Origin: DASTCZ01 sp963704455
GTDB lineage: Bacteria; Acidobacteriota; Terriglobia; Acidiferrales; UBA7541
Reading direction: 5' to 3'
Length of the DNA: 64,000 nucleotides
Assembly: GCA_963704455.1 (NCBI GenBank)
Contig: OY969905.1
Location: 992,001-1,056,000, forward strand
Shown here: positions 62,242-64,000 of the stretch, piece after piece
Position numbering within the stretch: position 1 is the first letter of the stretch
How the letters are laid out: every line of letters starts with the position of its first letter
Translations under genes and position numbers: made by a program
The notes under the pieces: model-generated
Databases searched by the model: none
Told to the model about the DNA's origin: nothing
The model's input: the letters and a program-made list of their open reading frames with translations, nothing else

Positions 62242-63483
62242 CTATCCCTTTGCGACCAAGCGCGTCACCACGTCGTCAACGGTGATGGCCCCTATTGCGA
62301 CGCCGTCATCGTCCACGACGGCGAGGATGCGCAGGTTGTACTTGTCGAATAATTCGAAAACTTCTTTTTCATTTTCATCGGGCTTGATGTAAACAGCGGG
62401 CTCCGACCTTAACGTCGCCATAGGCTGCCCGGCTTGCGCCAGCAAGAGCCGGCCCATGACCACGACACCGGAAAACTTTCCATCTGCGTCCACGAGGAAC
62501 ACGGCATCGAGTTGCTCCGCGTCCACATCATTCGAGTGGATCCAATCAATCACTTCTTCGCGCGAAGCCGATTCACCAACGGAAACAAAATGCGTGTTCA
62601 TCATGCCGCCTGCGGAGTGCTTGTCGAACTTAAGCAATTCGCGGACGTCGCGCGCCCCTTCGTGCGGCATCTCCGCAAGAAGCTCCTTAGAGGTTTCCGG
62701 CGGCAGGTCGGCGAGCAGGTCCGCGGCCTGGTCCGGTTGCATCTCTTCGATGATGTCGGCGGCCTTTTCGGGGTCAAGTCTTTCTACGATTTGACCGCGA
62801 AGCCGGTGGTCAAGCTCGGCGAGTGTCTCGGCGGCAGTCTCATCGTCCAACGAATCAACGATGGACTGGCGCTCCTCGGTTGATAGATCTTCCAAAATGT
62901 CCGCGAGATCGGCAGGGTGAATGTTTGCCAGTTTCTGATGCGAAACGCGCAACTTTATGCGACGTAGGGGGTCCGGCTCGATGAGGTTGACAAATTCCCA
63001 GCGAATGGCGCGTCCGGGCAATTTGGCTTGAATCCGCCGGATCATCGAGGGAGATACTACCCCCTGCAATAGCCGGCCAACTGCGCCCGTCAAGCCGACA
63101 TCTGCCAGTCTGACTCGGAGCTCGACGCAGCCGTTCGTGTGGTGCTCGGTCATATCCAGATCGTTGACGCGGACGACCTTGCGCCCGTTGGTGTCAATTA
63201 TCTGCTGGTCGAGAAGGTCTTTCTGGACGGCGAGCCATGCTTCATTCGGATGATATTCCTCGAGCGCTTTTTCGCCGACGTTGAGCCGAACGCTTCCGGG
63301 AGCGACGGATGCAATCTGGTCGTATCGTGCGAGAAGTGGCTGGTACTTTCCGCGGCCGAGCAGATAATGAGCGACGCGATTCGACTGGTCCGCGGGCTCA
63401 ATGAAGAGCTCACGCACGCGGCCCACGAAATTCCCCTGCGCATCGTAGGCTTCCGCTCCGAGCAATTCTGTTGCGTGAAGCAT
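62242..63483 (-). CDS. PRC-barrel, MgtE-N and CBS-domain protein without a channel
   Basis: A 413-residue cytoplasmic protein. Residues about 1-80 are PRC-barrel-like (GAEAYDAQGNFVGRVRELF), about 85-150 a second such unit (QIIDTNGRKVVRVNDLDM). Residues about 180-290 form the MgtE N-terminal superhelical domain (IHPADLADILEDLSTEERQ, LDPEKAADIIEEMQPDQAADLLADLP). Residues about 290-413 are two CBS domains (GMMNTHFVSVGESASREEV, LRILAVVDDDGVAIGAITVDDVV). MgtE uses the N and CBS domains as a Mg2+ gate, but the transmembrane part is missing. The gene ends 15 nt before the Nramp-related gene, suggesting it is that transporter's Mg2+ sensor. The ATG at 63483 follows GGGAGG. Confidence 0.88.
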   Translation of the reverse strand: MLHATELLGAEAYDAQGNFVGRVRELFIEPADQSNRVAHYLLGRGKYQPLLARYDQIASVAPGSVRLNVGEKALEEYHPNEAWLAVQKDLLDQQIIDTNGRKVVRVNDLDMTEHHTNGCVELRVRLADVGLTGAVGRLLQGVVSPSMIRRIQAKLPGRAIRWEFVNLIEPDPLRRIKLRVSHQKLANIHPADLADILEDLSTEERQSIVDSLDDETAAETLAELDHRLRGQIVERLDPEKAADIIEEMQPDQAADLLADLPPETSKELLAEMPHEGARDVRELLKFDKHSAGGMMNTHFVSVGESASREEVIDWIHSNDVDAEQLDAVFLVDADGKFSGVVVMGRLLLAQAGQPMATLRSEPAVYIKPDENEKEVFELFDKYNLRILAVVDDDGVAIGAITVDDVVTRLVAKG

Positions 63484-63583
63484 GGCGCACCTCCCTTCCC
63501 GCGCTTTCGTCCCGAAATTGTTGGGATTGCTCCCGGAAATTCTCCGGGAACTTCGCGCGCAAATAATTTATGACTCCGCGCAC

Positions 63584-63621
63584 AAAAAAACCCGCGGCCG
63601 GGATACGAACCGGGCCGCGGG
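63584..63621 (-). terminator. Strong intrinsic terminator in the leader of the MgtE-N gene
   Basis: On the minus strand CCCGCGGCC (63613-63621) pairs with GGCCGCGGG (63591-63599), 9 bp of pure GC with a short loop, then seven U (63584-63590). It lies 100 nt before the start codon of the MgtE-N gene, so it would stop transcription within the leader. Its 5' arm can alternatively pair with 63642-63647. Confidence 0.93.
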
Positions 63622-63835
63622 TGGAATTGTTCCCCGCTCGTGCGGCCTCTACTCGGGTCGTACTCCCGCAAAGCCGGGTGGCCCTGGACGAAACAGTTCA
63701 TGGCCCGGGGCTTCGGCTTGGCCGAGGATCAAAACAAACGAGTCGGCTAACGACTGGAAGGCACACCTTCCTCCCAACATACGCAGTGGGGGTTCCAGTT
63801 CCTCAGTGTGGCTCATTCAAGCAAACCATCCTCGG
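63584..63835 (-). ncRNA. Structured leader RNA, candidate riboswitch or attenuator
   Basis: About 250 nt between a putative promoter and the terminator. Read on the minus strand, CCGAGGAU (63828-63835) pairs with AUCCUCGG (63722-63729) to close a domain near the 5' end. Inside lie hairpins GGAAGG-UGUG-CCUUCC (63756-63771) and AGUCG-UUAGC-CGACU (63741-63755). Further down, CGGG-AGUACGA-CCCG forms another hairpin. Segment GGCCGC (63642-63647) can pair with GCGGCC (63613-63618), which is the 5' arm of the terminator, giving an antiterminator. This is the arrangement of a transcription-attenuating riboswitch. The conserved M-box and yybP-ykoY core sequences were not recognised. The ligand is unknown; genes downstream suggest Mg2+ or another divalent ion. 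Confidence 0.7.
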
Positions 63836-63840
63836 TTTCG

Positions 63841-63869
63841 TTGTTAAATGCAGATGAAGAATTTGTCAA
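63841..63869 (-). promoter_or_regulatory. Sigma-70 type promoter for the leader transcript
   Basis: On the minus strand a perfect -35 TTGACA (63864-63869) is followed after 17 bp by TAACAA (63841-63846), a weak -10 box with T1, A2 and A5 matched. Transcription would begin near 63834, at the start of the closing stem of the leader. The match of promoter and structure supports both. Confidence 0.6.
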
Positions 63870-63882
63870 GCAAAGAATGCGT

Positions 63883-64000
63883 TTAATCGCGTCGCCGGAG
63901 ATTCCGGAGTATTTGTGATTTGAAACATTCTGTGCACTTTCCGGTGGACAGACAATCTTCTGGCGCGCCAAATTGAACCCGGCGGAGATTCTTGCACCTA
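63883..64000 (-). CDS. 3' end of a CDS entering from the right, possible LUD-domain protein
   Basis: In the minus strand one frame is open from the window edge to TAA at 63883. It reads ...LRRVQFGAPEDCLSTGKC, then TECFKSQILRNLRRRD. The TGKCxxC..KS..ILRN pattern resembles the C-terminal tail of LUD-domain (LutC-type lactate utilisation) proteins, where a TGxCxDC segment occurs. Only 38 residues are seen, so the family is tentative. The stop lies 14 bp before the -35 box of the next transcript. Confidence 0.35.
   Translation of the reverse strand, partial: RCKNLRRVQFGAPEDCLSTGKCTECFKSQILRNLRRRD

Noticed and set aside
63591..63621. GGTTCGTATCC in the terminator loop looks like a tRNA T-arm or tmRNA end
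   Set aside because: No acceptor stem, anticodon arm or CCA partner; the stem plus U-run fits an intrinsic terminator.
63622..63835. M-box or yybP-ykoY riboswitch in the leader
   Set aside because: Neither conserved core sequence could be recognised, so no known class was assigned.
1..64000. CRISPR arrays, prophage, toxin-antitoxin or defence islands
   Set aside because: No regular direct repeats, phage genes or recognised defence domains were seen; the content is housekeeping plus one insertion sequence.

Overview
The window reads as chromosomal DNA of an Acidobacteriota bacterium, probably class Terriglobia. This is inferred from gene content and style: moderately GC-rich DNA, an Oar-like TonB receptor with a carboxypeptidase-regulatory domain, a DUF1844 protein, an LptF-LptG fusion, a Pal lipoprotein with an Ig-like insert, and many GTG or TTG starts. 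No rRNA, tRNA, CRISPR array or prophage was seen. The only clear mobile element is one insertion sequence. Nearly the whole window is densely packed housekeeping and envelope genes.

Layout. 0-3.1 kb (minus): the 5' end of parB, then parA, a bifunctional-nuclease-domain (DUF151) gene and miaB. 3.3-9.5 kb (plus): a complete tolQ-tolR-tolA/tonB-tolB-pal-cpoB operon, then ssb. 9.5-12.2 kb (minus): an ECF sigma factor, its zinc-finger anti-sigma factor and a Spy/CpxP-like periplasmic protein, followed by a LolD-type ATPase; an XRE regulator diverges. 12.7-18.0 kb (minus): nfo-leuS-guaA. 18.1-26.6 kb: secreted proteins (an orphan, a protease-fold protein without its catalytic triad, a GH-A glycosidase with VCBS repeats, a YVTN propeller, a DUF2911/TPR protein) and aroF. 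26.6-34.2 kb: GH57 glucan enzyme, LptFG fusion, TonB receptor, a 39-residue membrane protein and a truncated DsbA-like gene. 34.9-37.0 kb: an OmpR/EnvZ-type two-component system. 37.0-44.4 kb (minus): udk, ppdK and the recO-glyQ-glyS operon. 44.6-47.4 kb: PfkB kinase, rhomboid protease and leuB. 47.45-48.91 kb: an ISNCY/IS1202-like insertion with a 17-bp target duplication. 48.9-53.2 kb (minus): M20 peptidase, mazG, a COG3375 GNAT and a MenC2/N-succinylamino-acid racemase. 53.3-55.7 kb (plus): DUF1844, a PhnP-like MBL hydrolase, ribF. 55.9-60.8 kb (minus): uppS-cdsA-dxr-rseP-fur. 60.9-63.9 kb (minus): an Nramp-related transporter and a PRC/MgtE-N/CBS protein, preceded by a structured leader RNA with a strong intrinsic terminator.

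How the genes connect. Much of the window serves the envelope: Tol-Pal for outer-membrane constriction, LptFG for LPS export, uppS/cdsA/dxr for isoprenoid carrier and phospholipid precursors, RseP for intramembrane proteolysis, and an ECF sigma/anti-sigma/Spy-like module that looks like envelope-stress control. The most interesting uncharacterised item is the leader at about 63.58-63.84 kb. It has a closing stem near its 5' end, internal hairpins, and a terminator whose 5' arm can instead pair with an upstream segment. That is a candidate metal-responsive attenuator or riboswitch for a Mg2+-type transport module. Other points are a palindrome repeated on both sides of recO-glyQS, a palindrome plus third half-site upstream of parA, a likely ATT start for tolQ, and a possible D- to L-amino-acid conversion cluster.
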